From: Streptomyces sp. AC558_RSS880
GTDB lineage: Bacteria; Actinomycetota; Actinomycetes; Streptomycetales; Streptomycetaceae
Direction of reading: 5' to 3'
Length of the DNA: 64,000 bases
Assembly (NCBI RefSeq): GCF_019049255.1
Contig: NZ_JAGMUJ010000084.1
Span: 334,397-398,396 of the forward strand
Both the position numbers and the translations under genes were made by a program. This document shows positions 1 through 7,526 of this stretch, piece after piece. The notes beneath the pieces are model-generated. The model made no database searches, was not told the origin of the DNA, and saw nothing but the letters and a program-made list of their open reading frames with translations. Positions within the stretch are counted from its first letter, which is position 1, and every line of letters begins with the position of its first letter.

Positions 1-233
1 TCGGGTTCGCCGTCCTCGGGCAGCGCGGCGCCGCTGAGCAGGAAGGCCACGAGCCTGACCGCCTCGTGCGGACCGATCACGCCGGGGTGGATCTGGCGGC
101 GGCGCTGTGCGTCCGTGGCCGCGTGCCGCTCGGCGATGCGGAACAGGGAGGCGTACACCCGTTGTGCTCGTGCCGCGTCGGAACTCGGCGGTGTGAAGGG
201 GTCGTCGGAGTGTTCGTGAGTCTTCGGAGACAT
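1..233 (-). CDS. Unidentified protein, N-terminal 77 residues only (runs off left edge)
   Basis: The open frame begins with ATG at 231-233 and reads leftwards out of the window. The visible start (MSPKTHEHSDDPF) is hydrophilic, followed by an Arg/Ala-rich helical stretch and a hydrophobic segment (VRLVAFLLSGAAL). I do not recognise the family. No ribosome binding site precedes the ATG, but a promoter-like TTGACA-N18-GATGCT at 240-269 would place transcription start at or next to the ATG, so the mRNA is probably leaderless. A 17-bp palindrome covers the -35 box, so transcription is probably controlled by a repressor. The gene is divergent from the AHSA1 gene. Identity is unknown; the coding call rests on GC-skewed codon use and the matching promoter. 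Confidence 0.55.
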   Translation of the reverse strand, partial: MSPKTHEHSDDPFTPPSSDAARAQRVYASLFRIAERHAATDAQRRRQIHPGVIGPHEAVRLVAFLLSGAALPEDGEP

Positions 234-239
234 GGCACG

Positions 240-274
240 AGCATCACAGGATGAACATTCCGTTGTCAACGGAA
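240..274 (-). promoter_or_regulatory. Leaderless-type promoter overlapped by a 17-bp palindrome
   Basis: On the minus strand a consensus TTGACA (264-269) is followed after 18 bases by GATGCT (240-245), ending 7 bases before the ATG at 233. The -35 box lies inside TTCCGTTGTCAACGGAA (258-274), a perfect inverted repeat with 8-base arms around one centre base. This layout fits a repressor site that blocks -35 recognition. It could serve the minus-strand gene, the divergent AHSA1 gene, or both. Confidence 0.5.
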
Positions 275-372
275 AATTTCCACCGGAGACCGATGACTCC
301 CCACGCCCCCGCACGTCTGCACCTGCGACGGACTCATCCGCCGACCGGGACACAAGACGAGGGGACAACGCC

Positions 373-816
373 ATGAGCGCCGAGCGGACCACCACGGACA
401 ACGCCTTCTCCTACCACCTGACCCGCACGCTGGACGCCCCCGTGGGCAGGGTGTGGCAGGCGTGGACCACTCCGGACCGGTACGCCCGGTGGGCGTACGC
501 CGCTCCCGGCTCCGTCGAGATGGACGTACGGCCGGGCGGCGCCTGGAAGGCCACCATGGTCACGCCGGACGGCGGCGAGTTCCCGCTGACCGGGTCCTAC
601 CTCGACGTCGCCGAGAACCGCCTGCTGGTGGTGGGGATGGACGTGCCCGGGAAGCCCGAGCCGTCGGTGATGGCCGTGGAACTCGCCGAGGACGGCGGCC
701 GGACGCGGATCGCGCTCCGCCAGACGTGCGACACGGCGGAGGAGCGCGACATGGCCGAGCAGGGCAGCACCATGCTCCTCGACGGTCTGACCGCCTTCCT
801 GGCCGAGGACGCCTAG
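373..816 (+). CDS. SRPBCC (AHSA1 / START-like) domain protein
   Basis: A 147-residue protein covering one SRPBCC fold. The N-terminal strand (residues ~13-30: LTRTLDAPVGRVWQAWTTP) and the downstream WAYAAPGSVEMDVRPGG stretch are typical of the Aha1-C-terminal-like family, which binds hydrophobic ligands in a deep cleft. The family is used widely in actinobacteria, often paired with an ArsR regulator, but no ArsR gene is visible here. ATG 373 was chosen because GACGAGGGG lies just upstream and the domain begins directly after it; upstream in-frame sequence is low-complexity. The true ligand or reaction is unknown. Confidence 0.85.
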   Translation: MSAERTTTDNAFSYHLTRTLDAPVGRVWQAWTTPDRYARWAYAAPGSVEMDVRPGGAWKATMVTPDGGEFPLTGSYLDVAENRLLVVGMDVPGKPEPSVMAVELAEDGGRTRIALRQTCDTAEERDMAEQGSTMLLDGLTAFLAEDA

Positions 817-907
817 GCGACGGGCCGGGCTCGCGTGGTCGGACCCGCCCGCCGGTGCGACGCTGGGGTGGACAGGTTCCGAGGACGAGAGCCCTGGAGG
901 GAGACCG

Positions 908-2386
908 ATGGGACGGGACGTCCCGGCGCTCACCTTCACCCGCGAGGACCGCCGCCGCTACCGGATCAAGATGCAGGAGTGCCTCGAGACGTTCGCGCAG
1001 ATGCTGCGCGAGTCACGCTTCGAGGCCGAGCGGCCCCAGGTGGGTCTGGAGATCGAGCTGAACCTGGTCGACGACCGGGCCGAGCCCGCGATGCGCAACA
1101 CCGATGCGCTGGAGGCGATCGCGGACCCGGCCTGGGCCACGGAGCTGGGCCGGTTCAACCTCGAGATCAACATCCCGCCGCGGCGGCTCACGGCGGGCGG
1201 CCCCGACTCCTGGGAGTCCGAGATCCGCGACGCGCTGAACCACGCGGAGGAGCGCGCCAGGTCGATCGGCGCCCGTCTGATCATGACGGGCATCCTCCCC
1301 ACCCTGCGCCAGGAGGACGTCGGCGAGGGAGCGCTGTCGGAGAACCCGCGCTACCGGCTGCTCAACGACCAGATCTTCGCGGCGCGCGGGGAGGACCTGC
1401 ACATCGAGGTGACCGGCATCGACCGGCTGCGCACCTACGCGGACACGATCACCCCGGAGGCCGCCTGCACCAGCACGCAGTTCCACCTCCAGGTGTCCCC
1501 GGAACAGTTCGCCGCCTACTGGAACGCGGCGCAGGCGATCGCCGGCGTCCAGGTCGCGCTCGCCGCCAACTCCCCCTTCCTGTTCGGCAAGGAGCTCTGG
1601 CACGAGACCCGGATCCCGCTGTTCGAGCAGGCCACCGACACCCGCCCGCAGGAGATCAAGGTGCAGGGCGTGCGGCCCCGGGTGTGGTTCGGGGAGCGCT
1701 GGATCACCAGCGTCTTCGACCTCTTCGAGGAGAACCTGCGCTACTTCCCGGCCCTGCTGCCCCTGTGCGACGAGCAGAACCCGGCGGAGACGCTGGAGCG
1801 GGGCGACATCCCCGAACTCGGGGAGCTGACCCTGCACAACGGCACCATCTACCGCTGGAACCGCCCGGTCTACGCCGTCGCCCAGGACAAACCGCACGTA
1901 CGGGTGGAGAACCGGGTGCTGCCCGCCGGCCCGACCGTGGCCGACACCCTCGCCAACGGCGCCTTCTACTACGGGCTGACCCGCGCCCTGGTGGAGGAGG
2001 ACCGTCCGGTGTGGTCACGGATGTCCTTCTCGGCCGCCGAGGACAATCTGCGGACGGCGGCGCGGTACGGCATCGACGCCCGGCTGTACTGGCCCGGGAT
2101 GGGCGAGGTGCCCGCGTCCGAACTGGTGCTGCGGCGGCTGCTGCCGCTGGCGCACCGCGGGCTGGAGCGCTCCGGCATGGACGACGCCTGGCGCGAGCCG
2201 CTGCTCGGCGTCATCGAGCAGCGCTGTGTCACCGGCCGCAACGGAGCGGTGTGGCAGAAGGAGATGTTCCACCACATCGAGGACTCCGCGCGCTGCGGCC
2301 GCCACGAGGCGCTGCGGCGCATGACGCAGCAGTACATCGACTACATGCACCTCAACGCCCCGGTCCACACCTGGCCCGTCGACTGA
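908..2386 (+). CDS. Glutamate-cysteine ligase family (GCS2) protein
   Basis: A 492-residue cytosolic protein of the carboxylate-amine/GCS2 family, whose characterised members couple glutamate to an amine such as cysteine with ATP. Family features visible are the early acidic motif GLEIELNLVD (~residues 46-55), RFNLEINIPPRR (~85-96), the CTSTQFHLQV strand (~190) and AANSPFLFGKELW (~218-230). Start ATG follows GGAGGGAGACCG, a strong ribosome binding site. It stands alone with no mycothiol or ergothioneine genes beside it. Streptomyces make mycothiol rather than glutathione, so the product may be gamma-glutamylcysteine for ergothioneine or a different gamma-glutamyl amide. The family call is firm; the substrate is not. 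Confidence 0.8.
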   Translation: MGRDVPALTFTREDRRRYRIKMQECLETFAQMLRESRFEAERPQVGLEIELNLVDDRAEPAMRNTDALEAIADPAWATELGRFNLEINIPPRRLTAGGPDSWESEIRDALNHAEERARSIGARLIMTGILPTLRQEDVGEGALSENPRYRLLNDQIFAARGEDLHIEVTGIDRLRTYADTITPEAACTSTQFHLQVSPEQFAAYWNAAQAIAGVQVALAANSPFLFGKELWHETRIPLFEQATDTRPQEIKVQGVRPRVWFGERWITSVFDLFEENLRYFPALLPLCDEQNPAETLERGDIPELGELTLHNGTIYRWNRPVYAVAQDKPHVRVENRVLPAGPTVADTLANGAFYYGLTRALVEEDRPVWSRMSFSAAEDNLRTAARYGIDARLYWPGMGEVPASELVLRRLLPLAHRGLERSGMDDAWREPLLGVIEQRCVTGRNGAVWQKEMFHHIEDSARCGRHEALRRMTQQYIDYMHLNAPVHTWPVD

Positions 2387-2441
2387 CGGTGATGATGTTC
2401 GTGGTGACGCTGCGGGTGGGCCTCCGGGCCGGGCCCGCCCG

Positions 2442-2744
2442 TCAGCCCGGCCGGCGGCCCGTGCCCCGCTTGCCCTCCTCGCCCCGGTCCGCGTACTCCT
2501 CGCCCCGTCGTACGTCACTGCGCGCGACGTCGCCCGGGACGGAGGTGCGCTCCTCCTCGACGTGCTTGCGGCCCGCTCCGCGCGACGGCGCGTGTTCCTC
2601 CGCGTGGAAGGAGCGGCGGGCGCTCGGGTTCTCCTCCTGCCGCGTCTCGTCGACGTCCGGGGACCAGCCGTGGTGCCCACTCCCCTGGTGACGGCCGGCC
2701 CCGCGGCCCCGTGACGGTCGCGGCGACTTGCGATCCTCGGGCAT
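2442..2744 (-). CDS. Small, very hydrophilic unidentified protein
   Basis: A 100-residue protein starting at ATG 2744, preceded by AGGTGGG with proper spacing; a GTG four codons upstream is less likely because it sits inside that ribosome binding site. The chain is almost devoid of hydrophobic residues and rich in Arg, Glu, Gly, Ser and His (MPEDRKSPRPSRGRGAGRHQ at the start), so it is probably disordered. No domain is recognised. Its end converges on the GCS2-family gene. It is accepted as a gene for its ribosome binding site and codon bias, but it could be spurious. Confidence 0.45.
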   Translation of the reverse strand: MPEDRKSPRPSRGRGAGRHQGSGHHGWSPDVDETRQEENPSARRSFHAEEHAPSRGAGRKHVEEERTSVPGDVARSDVRRGEEYADRGEEGKRGTGRRPG

Positions 2745-3068
2745 GTGTCGGCCCACCTGTCCGCTCTCGTAGGGGCACGTCCCTCAGCACCCCGGCAGTA
2801 AAAGCGTCCCACTCATTGCATTTCTGGTCACATCGGATGATTCGGGGTCGGTCGCGCTCCTTGCCATGCGGACGGAAGCATCACCCGCGAGGGTGAGGAA
2901 CGGGATTCGTGTCGACGCTCGCAGGCCGGTGTGTCCGACCGACGCAGCCGGCGACGCTGGTCGGTGAACTCTCGCGACCTCACCGAGAAGGGTGCCCGAC
3001 GTCGCCTGGGCGCCGGGCGTGCGCGTGACAGCCTGCCGTAGAACCACTACGGATCGCTGATCTGACTG
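2745..3068. other. Intergenic stretch upstream of the decayed hydrogenase operon
   Basis: This stretch of 324 bases has no convincing gene on either strand. The only notable parts are a moderately AT-rich patch near 2800-2840, which could hold a promoter for the small gene on the left or the operon on the right. I could not find a clean -35/-10 pair. Given the decay to the right, it may itself contain unrecognisable gene remains. Confidence 0.4.
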
Positions 3069-3503
3069 GTGACCCTGCCGCGGCGGGTGGGCGCCGCGGC
3101 AGTGCAGCGGCTCGTCCGGGAGGCGCTTCCGGTCGGTGCCGAGCGGGCGCGGGACATCGGCCCGGCCGACCGGGTGATCGCGTGCCCTTCCGCCCGCTTC
3201 CCCGCCGAGGTCATCCGGCCGGCCCAGCGCTGGGCGGGTTCTTCCGGGGCGCGGTCGCGGCTCGTCGCGAAGAAGGCCGAGCGCGAGCGCCGGGAGGCCG
3301 TCACCCCACTGGCCGCGGTGCGCGAGCGGGAACTCGCGCGCATGCGCAGGATTTTCTTCGACCCCGGCGCTCCGTACCACGCGCCGCGCCGGGCGTTCGT
3401 GCGCAAAGAGCCCTCACCGGCCGCGCCTGCGGTGCCGTCCGGGGCGGCCGAGGACACGGGCCGGGACACCGGCGTGTCCGCATCCCTCCCCCAGGAGGCG
3501 TTG
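3069..3503 (+). CDS. Uncertain open frame in front of the hydrogenase relic
   Basis: An open frame from GTG 3069 runs in phase straight into the hhyS relic without a stop. It encodes a basic stretch (residues 1-100) rich in Arg/Ala/Glu, containing RDIGPADRVIACPSARFPAE and RRIFFDPGAPYHAP. I do not recognise it. A clear AGGAGG at 3493-3498 marks the real hhyS start, so this frame is either the 5' remains of a separate upstream hydrogenase-locus gene that lost its stop codon, or a chance open frame in GC-rich DNA. Confidence 0.3.
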
Positions 3504-4220
3504 ATGAACGCAGCACCCCCGGCCACGAGCGCCGAGGCGGAGACGTCCGGCGGCATCGGCACGGACGAGAAGCCGATCCGCATCCTCTGGATCAACGCCG
3601 GGCTGAGTCGCGACGGCGACTCGGTTGACGGCCGCCATGCAGCCCGGCATCGAGGAGATCGCCCTGGGCTGTGTGCCGGGCCCGCCGAAGATCGCCGTGC
3701 ACCGGCCGCTCATCGACTTCGGGTGCGGGCCGGTCGGCGGCGCGGACACGTTCATCGAGTGGTCCTCCAAGGGCGAGCGCAGGGAGATCGATCCGTTCGT
3801 CCTGGTGATCGAGGGGTCCGCGCCGGTGATCCCGCTGGACGACAAGCTGCGCCCCACCTGGCTGCTCGGGGCCACCGTGCACGAGGGGTACGACCGGGCC
3901 GGCCACTACGGGCAGGGCCGGTTCGCCGCCTCGTACGACTCCCCGCGATGCCTGGTGAAGATCGGCTGCTGGAGGGCCCGTGGTGAAGTGCGACGTGCCC
4001 GGGCGCGGCTGGATGAACGGCATCGGCGGCTGCCCGAACGTCGGCGGCATCCGCATCGCCTGCACCATGCCCGGCTTCCCCGACAAGTTCATGCCGCTCA
4101 TGGACGAGCCGCCCGGCGCGAAGCTCTCCACCACCGCCGGCGGCGCGGACGGTGGACAAGGAACCCAAGTGGCGGCACACCGGCCGGGAACTCACCACCG
4201 GCTACCGGCCGCCCCTGTGA
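3504..4220 (+). pseudogene. hhyS: Decayed [NiFe]-hydrogenase small subunit (group 5/1h type)
   Basis: The original ATG and AGGAGG ribosome binding site remain. The reading frame must be changed three times to follow the protein: EKPIRILWINAGLSRDGDSV, then (4 bases or so of shift, near 3625) TAAMQPGIEEIALG to CLVKIGCW, then (near 3978) GPVVKCDVPGRGWMNGIGGC to AKLSTTAGGAD, and finally (near 4150) TVDKEPKWRHTGRELTTGY to the stop at 4218. Against the family as I remember it, about 90 residues are missing between FVLVIEGS and PVIPLDDKLRPTWL. Iron-sulfur ligand cysteines are replaced: GLSC to GLSR, EGCDRAG to EGYDRAG, GGICIACT to GGIRIACT. Only fragments could be translated, so the gene is dead. 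Confidence 0.93.
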
Positions 4221-4286
4221 CCACCACCTGACGCCGGCCCGCGTTCCACTCACCGACCCGAACCACCGAAGGGCAGCACAGACACG

Positions 4287-4595
4287 ATGGCGACCTCGAC
4301 GACGACCGGTGACGGCACCGGCCTGGTGGAGATGGCGTGGGACCCGATCACCCGGATCGTGGGCAGCCTCGGCATCCACACGAAGATCGACTTCAAGCGG
4401 AAGCGGATCGCCGAGTGCTCCAGCACCTCGTCGGTCTTCCGCGGCTACGGCCTCTTCATGCGGGGCAAGGACCCGCGCGACGCCCACTTCGTCACCAGCC
4501 GCACCTGCGGCATCTGCGGCGACATGCACGTCGGCGACGGCCGGACGGTGAAGTCGACGCACGTGCCCACCGGCCTGAGCGGTCTGGCCGGATGA
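4287..4595 (+). pseudogene. hhyL: Hollowed [NiFe]-hydrogenase large subunit: first ~80 residues joined to last ~20
   Basis: This frame of 102 codons opens like an intact group 5/1h large subunit (VEMAWDPITRIVGSLGIHTK) up to the L1 metal motif CGICGD. It then jumps to the extreme C-terminal sequence MHVGDGRTVKSTHVPTGLSG, normally about 450-500 residues later, after the L2 motif CxxC. The join lies at about 4519-4525, where both partner sequences would have carried a TGCGG-like CxxC codon run. The stop overlaps the next start (ATGA, 4592-4595). Half of the NiFe-ligand set and almost the whole fold are gone, so it cannot be a hydrogenase. The open frame may still be translated as a small peptide. 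Confidence 0.93.
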
Positions 4596-5176
4596 GCGGC
4601 GCGCGGACCGCGCCGAACGCGGAGACGGCCGGGCGGATGGTCGAGGAGATCCTCGACCGGCTCGCCTCCTCCGGCGACCGCGCGGCGTGCGAGGCCGCCG
4701 AGGAACTCGTGCGCGTCCTCATGGAGTTCTACGGCGCCGCGTTCGCGCGGGCCATGGACCTGCTCGGCCACTGCCCGGAGCGGCCGGCCCGCGAGGCCGT
4801 GGACGCGCTGCTCCGTGACGAGCTCGTCGCGGGCCTGCTGGTGCTGCACGGGCTGCACCCGGACGACGCGCCGACCCGTATCGCCCACGCCCTCGACACC
4901 CTCCCGCAGGACGTGGAGAGCATCGGCTTCGACCCGGCCACGGGCGAGTTGCGGCTGCGGCTGACCGGCTCGGCCGACTGCGGCCGCGGCGACGCCCGGG
5001 ACGCCGTCGAGCAGGCGGCCCGGGACACGCTCGCGTGTTTCGCCCCCGAGGTGACGGCGGTGACGCTGGAGGCGGACACCGCGTCCGGGCCGGTGCTGCT
5101 CCAGATCGGCGCGGGCCCGCCCGGCGCGTCCTCGTCCGGGCCGAGCGGCCGTCCGCCGGCCACCGCGGCACCATGA
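4592..5176 (+). CDS. NifU-like protein of the hydrogenase operon (probably non-functional)
   Basis: A 194-residue open frame overlapping the large-subunit relic by ATGA. The first ~100 residues are a helical region (residues ~10-95), followed by a NifU C-terminal-like fold (~residues 100-165: ESIGFDPATGELRLRLTGS...APEVTAVTLE). NifU-like proteins carry iron-sulfur clusters on a CxxC pair; here the expected site reads SADCGRGD with one cysteine only, and the spacing looks shortened. A family member is normal beside group 5/1h hydrogenases. The frame is intact, but loss of the cysteine pair and decay of all partners suggest it is on its way to becoming a pseudogene. Confidence 0.7.
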   Translation: MSGARTAPNAETAGRMVEEILDRLASSGDRAACEAAEELVRVLMEFYGAAFARAMDLLGHCPERPAREAVDALLRDELVAGLLVLHGLHPDDAPTRIAHALDTLPQDVESIGFDPATGELRLRLTGSADCGRGDARDAVEQAARDTLACFAPEVTAVTLEADTASGPVLLQIGAGPPGASSSGPSGRPPATAAP

Positions 5177-5814
5177 GCACGCCGCGACTCCCGGCGCGCG
5201 GGGGCCTGTTCCGGTTCACCGCGCCCCGGCCGCCCCGCGAGGAGCGCTGCGAGCTGTGCGCCGCCGCCCTGCCGGACCCCGGCCACCGGCATCTCGTCGA
5301 CACCGAGAACCGGACCCTGGCCTGCGCCTGTGACCCCTGCGCCCGGCTCCTGGACGCGTCGGGCGCGTCCACGGGCCGGTTCCGCGCGGTTCCCTGCCGC
5401 TATCTGAGCGACCCCGGGCACGGTCTCGACGAGGCGGCCTGGGAGCGGCTGCGCATCCCCGTCGGCGTCGCCTTCTTCTTCCACGACTCCGCGCTCGACC
5501 GGCCGGTCGCGCTCTGTCCGGGCCCGGCCGGCGCCACCGAGAGCGAACCGGATCCGGAGGCCTGGCAGTCCGTCCTGGACGCCTCCCCCCTGGCCGGGCT
5601 CCTCGAACCGGACGTGGAGGCGCTGCTGCTGCGCCGCCACCAGGGGCGGGTGGAGTGCCATCTGGTGCCGATCGACATCTGCTACGAACTGGTGGGCCGT
5701 ATGCGACTGCGGTGGCAGGGCTTCGACGGGGGCGCCGAGGCGCGTGCCGATCTGGAGGAGTTCTTCGGCCATGTGCGCGAGCGGGCCCGTGACGCCGGGG
5801 GGAGCCCGTCGTGA
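5173..5814 (+). CDS. DUF5947 family protein (hydrogenase-locus accessory)
   Basis: A 213-residue protein, start ATG 5173 overlapping the previous stop (ATGA). It keeps the cysteine pairs expected of the family: ERCELCAAAL near residue 20 and CACDPCARLL near residue 55, which could bind a metal or iron-sulfur cluster. The rest (RYLSDPGHGLDEAAWERLRI, FFFHDS) is typical of proteins found in actinobacterial group 5/1h hydrogenase operons; the exact role is not known to me. It is the best preserved gene of the operon, with no visible deletion or frameshift. Confidence 0.75.
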   Translation: MSTPRLPARGGLFRFTAPRPPREERCELCAAALPDPGHRHLVDTENRTLACACDPCARLLDASGASTGRFRAVPCRYLSDPGHGLDEAAWERLRIPVGVAFFFHDSALDRPVALCPGPAGATESEPDPEAWQSVLDASPLAGLLEPDVEALLLRRHQGRVECHLVPIDICYELVGRMRLRWQGFDGGAEARADLEEFFGHVRERARDAGGSPS

Positions 5815-6143
5815 CCGGCCTGTCCGGGGAACGGTCCCGCTGGGGCGGCACCCTCGACCCCGTGGAGTTCGCCCAGGTCCCGGTGATGGTGCGGGAGTTC
5901 ACCGGCGAGACCGAGACCGACCTGGTGGTGCCCTGCGCCTACGACATGGGCATCGCCTCCGCCCGCTGCTTCCACGTCCCGGACGAAGGGGAGGTGCCGC
6001 TGCGGATGCTGTTCTCCGGCACCGCGTTCACCGGAGCCGGCGGGTTCCGGGTCGAGCCCGTCCCCTGGGACCGGGAGGCGCTGCCCTCGTGGGAGGCGGC
6101 CGTCGACCGGCTGCCGGCAGCGGCGGGTGAGAGGACACGATGA
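5811..6143 (+). pseudogene. Truncated, internally deleted DUF6084 family gene
   Basis: This frame starts with GTG in a GTGA overlap with the upstream stop and ends in an ATGA overlap with the hypE relic. Residues 4-80 match the middle of DUF6084 proteins as I remember them (ERSRWGGTLDPVEFAQVPVM, VVPCAYDMGIASARCFHVPD). About 60 N-terminal residues are absent, and after VEPVPWDREA the sequence jumps to the far C-terminus (LPSWEAAVDRLPAAAG), losing a further ~50 residues. The frame is open, but the protein is about half its normal length. Confidence 0.8.
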
Positions 6144-6578
6144 CCACGACGCCGAGCACCGCTTCCCGGTGGGCTCGTGGAGGCGATGCCGTCGGTCACC
6201 TCGGACCTGCGGGTGCTGCGCGATCCGGCCCACGGGGGGCTGGCGGCCTCGCTCAACGAGAGCGCCCCGGCGTCGGGGTGCGGGGTCGTCGTCCAGGAGC
6301 GTGCCGTCCCGGTGCCGCCGCCGGTGGCCGGCGCCCGTGCGATGCCGGGTCCCGACCCCATGTACGTGGCCGACGAGGGAAAGCTCGTCGCCTTCGTGCC
6401 GCGGGAGCACGCGGACGCGGTGCCGGCCGCGATGAAGGCACATCATCTGGGCGCCGATGCCGCCGTCATCGGTGAGGTGGTCGCGGAGTGCCCCGGCATG
6501 GTCGTCGCGCGGACCGGGCTCGGGGGCACCCGGGTGGTGGATCTGCCGATGGGCGGACGGCTTCCGCGGATCTGCTGA
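6140..6578 (+). pseudogene. hypE: Hydrogenase maturation factor HypE, C-terminal remnant
   Basis: The start codon overlaps the previous stop (ATGA), but its frame soon differs from the surviving HypE sequence. The other frame, from about 6168, reads GGLVEAMPSVTSDLRVLRDP, then GLAASLNESAPASG, DPMYVADEGKLVAFVPREHA, and ends with the family's invariant tail ...LPRIC at 6573-6575, followed by the stop. HypE makes the cyanide ligand of the NiFe site from a thiocarboxamide on this terminal cysteine. Roughly the first 200 residues, including the ATP-binding part, are missing. The gene is therefore dead although its catalytic tail survives. Confidence 0.9.
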
Positions 6579-6669
6579 CCGGAAGCGGTGTTCCCGGGCG
6601 CGTGTGTCCGCCGGCCGTGTGCGGTGCGCGCCGGTGCGCCACCCGGACGGTCCGGATGGCGCGTCGGTG

Positions 6670-7431
6670 TCAGCTGCCGGTGGTGCGGTCCAGGATCGCG
6701 GTCACCTCGCGGCGCACCTCGTCCCGTGCCTCGGCGGGGAGTGATCCCAGGTCGGTACGGTCGAGGCTCTGGAGCACCTGCTCGACTCCGGTGTGGCACG
6801 GGGTGGTCTCGCTGATCACCTCGTAGCCGTCCCGGACGGCGACGAAGAGGCGGCGCGCGCCGTCGCCGTCGGCGTGCACGGCGGTGGCGACGACGAAGGG
6901 CGGCCGCCCGCCCGCCTCACCGGCCGCCTTGTAGTATCCGCTGGCCACGGGGTCGCGCCAGCGGATCCCGAGCAGCAGATGGCGCTTGGCCACCACGTCG
7001 GTCAGGTCGGTCTCGTAGGTGCCGTCCCGGTCCAGTACGGTCGCCCGCGCGTCCAGGACCAGCGCCGCGGGCAGCAGACAGCGCAGGGTGCTGCCCACGA
7101 TGTTGCCGCCGACGGTGGCCGTACGGCGTACGGCGCCGGTGCCCACGGTGGAGGCCGCGCGGCGCAGCACGTCCGGCACCCGGTCGTCCACCTGGTGCAG
7201 CAGGACGGCGGCGCCCAGCGCCTCGCGTTCTATGAGGTTGGCCTGGGGAAGCTTGCGCAGGGACATCGCCTGCTCGGGGAAGCCGTCGCGCTGCCAGAGG
7301 GCCCACACGAGGGTGGCTCCGCCGACGGGCACCGCTCCTTCGGCCAGATACCGCTGAGCTTCGGACAAGGACGTGGGCAGACGCAACAGCACGACGGTCG
7401 ACCTGCTTTCCTGAACGGGGCCGGAAACCAC
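6670..7431 (-). CDS. Stand-alone FAD-binding subunit of the molybdopterin dehydrogenase type
   Basis: A protein of up to 253 residues with the FAD-binding PCMH fold of CO/xanthine dehydrogenase medium subunits. Visible are AVPVGGATLVWAL (~residues 33-45) and GAVRRTATVGGNIVGSTLRC (~98-117), the classic flavin-binding loop. The C-terminal CO-dehydrogenase flavoprotein segment is short. The 2Fe-2S and Mo-binding subunits are not nearby, so it acts alone or with distant partners. GTG 7431 has no ribosome binding site; GTG 7392 (VLLRLPTSL), with AGG upstream, is an equally good start. It sits between the hydrogenase relic and the megasynthase locus, and any link to either is speculation. Confidence 0.8.
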   Translation of the reverse strand: MVSGPVQESRSTVVLLRLPTSLSEAQRYLAEGAVPVGGATLVWALWQRDGFPEQAMSLRKLPQANLIEREALGAAVLLHQVDDRVPDVLRRAASTVGTGAVRRTATVGGNIVGSTLRCLLPAALVLDARATVLDRDGTYETDLTDVVAKRHLLLGIRWRDPVASGYYKAAGEAGGRPPFVVATAVHADGDGARRLFVAVRDGYEVISETTPCHTGVEQVLQSLDRTDLGSLPAEARDEVRREVTAILDRTTGS

Positions 7432-7526
7432 GGCGTTTCACGGGGTGATCACGAGCACTGCATTGTCCTTACCCATTCGGGGGCGCATACAGGGCTCACG
7501 GGTTCGCCGAGTGCGCCCGCCGGCGG

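Noticed and set aside
3069..3986. One long gene from GTG 3069 through the hydrogenase small subunit
   Set aside because: AGGAGG at 3493 and ATG 3504 mark the hhyS start, and the frame leaves the hydrogenase sequence after a frameshift near 3625.
4287..4595. A functional small [NiFe] protein
   Set aside because: Only part of the metal site and none of the central fold remain; the sequence is simply the two ends of hhyL.
3504..6578. Sequencing or assembly error as the cause of the hydrogenase lesions
   Set aside because: Lesions include multi-hundred-codon deletions and missense changes of ligand cysteines in several genes, while neighbours are clean; single-base errors cannot explain this. 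It is still worth a read-level check.
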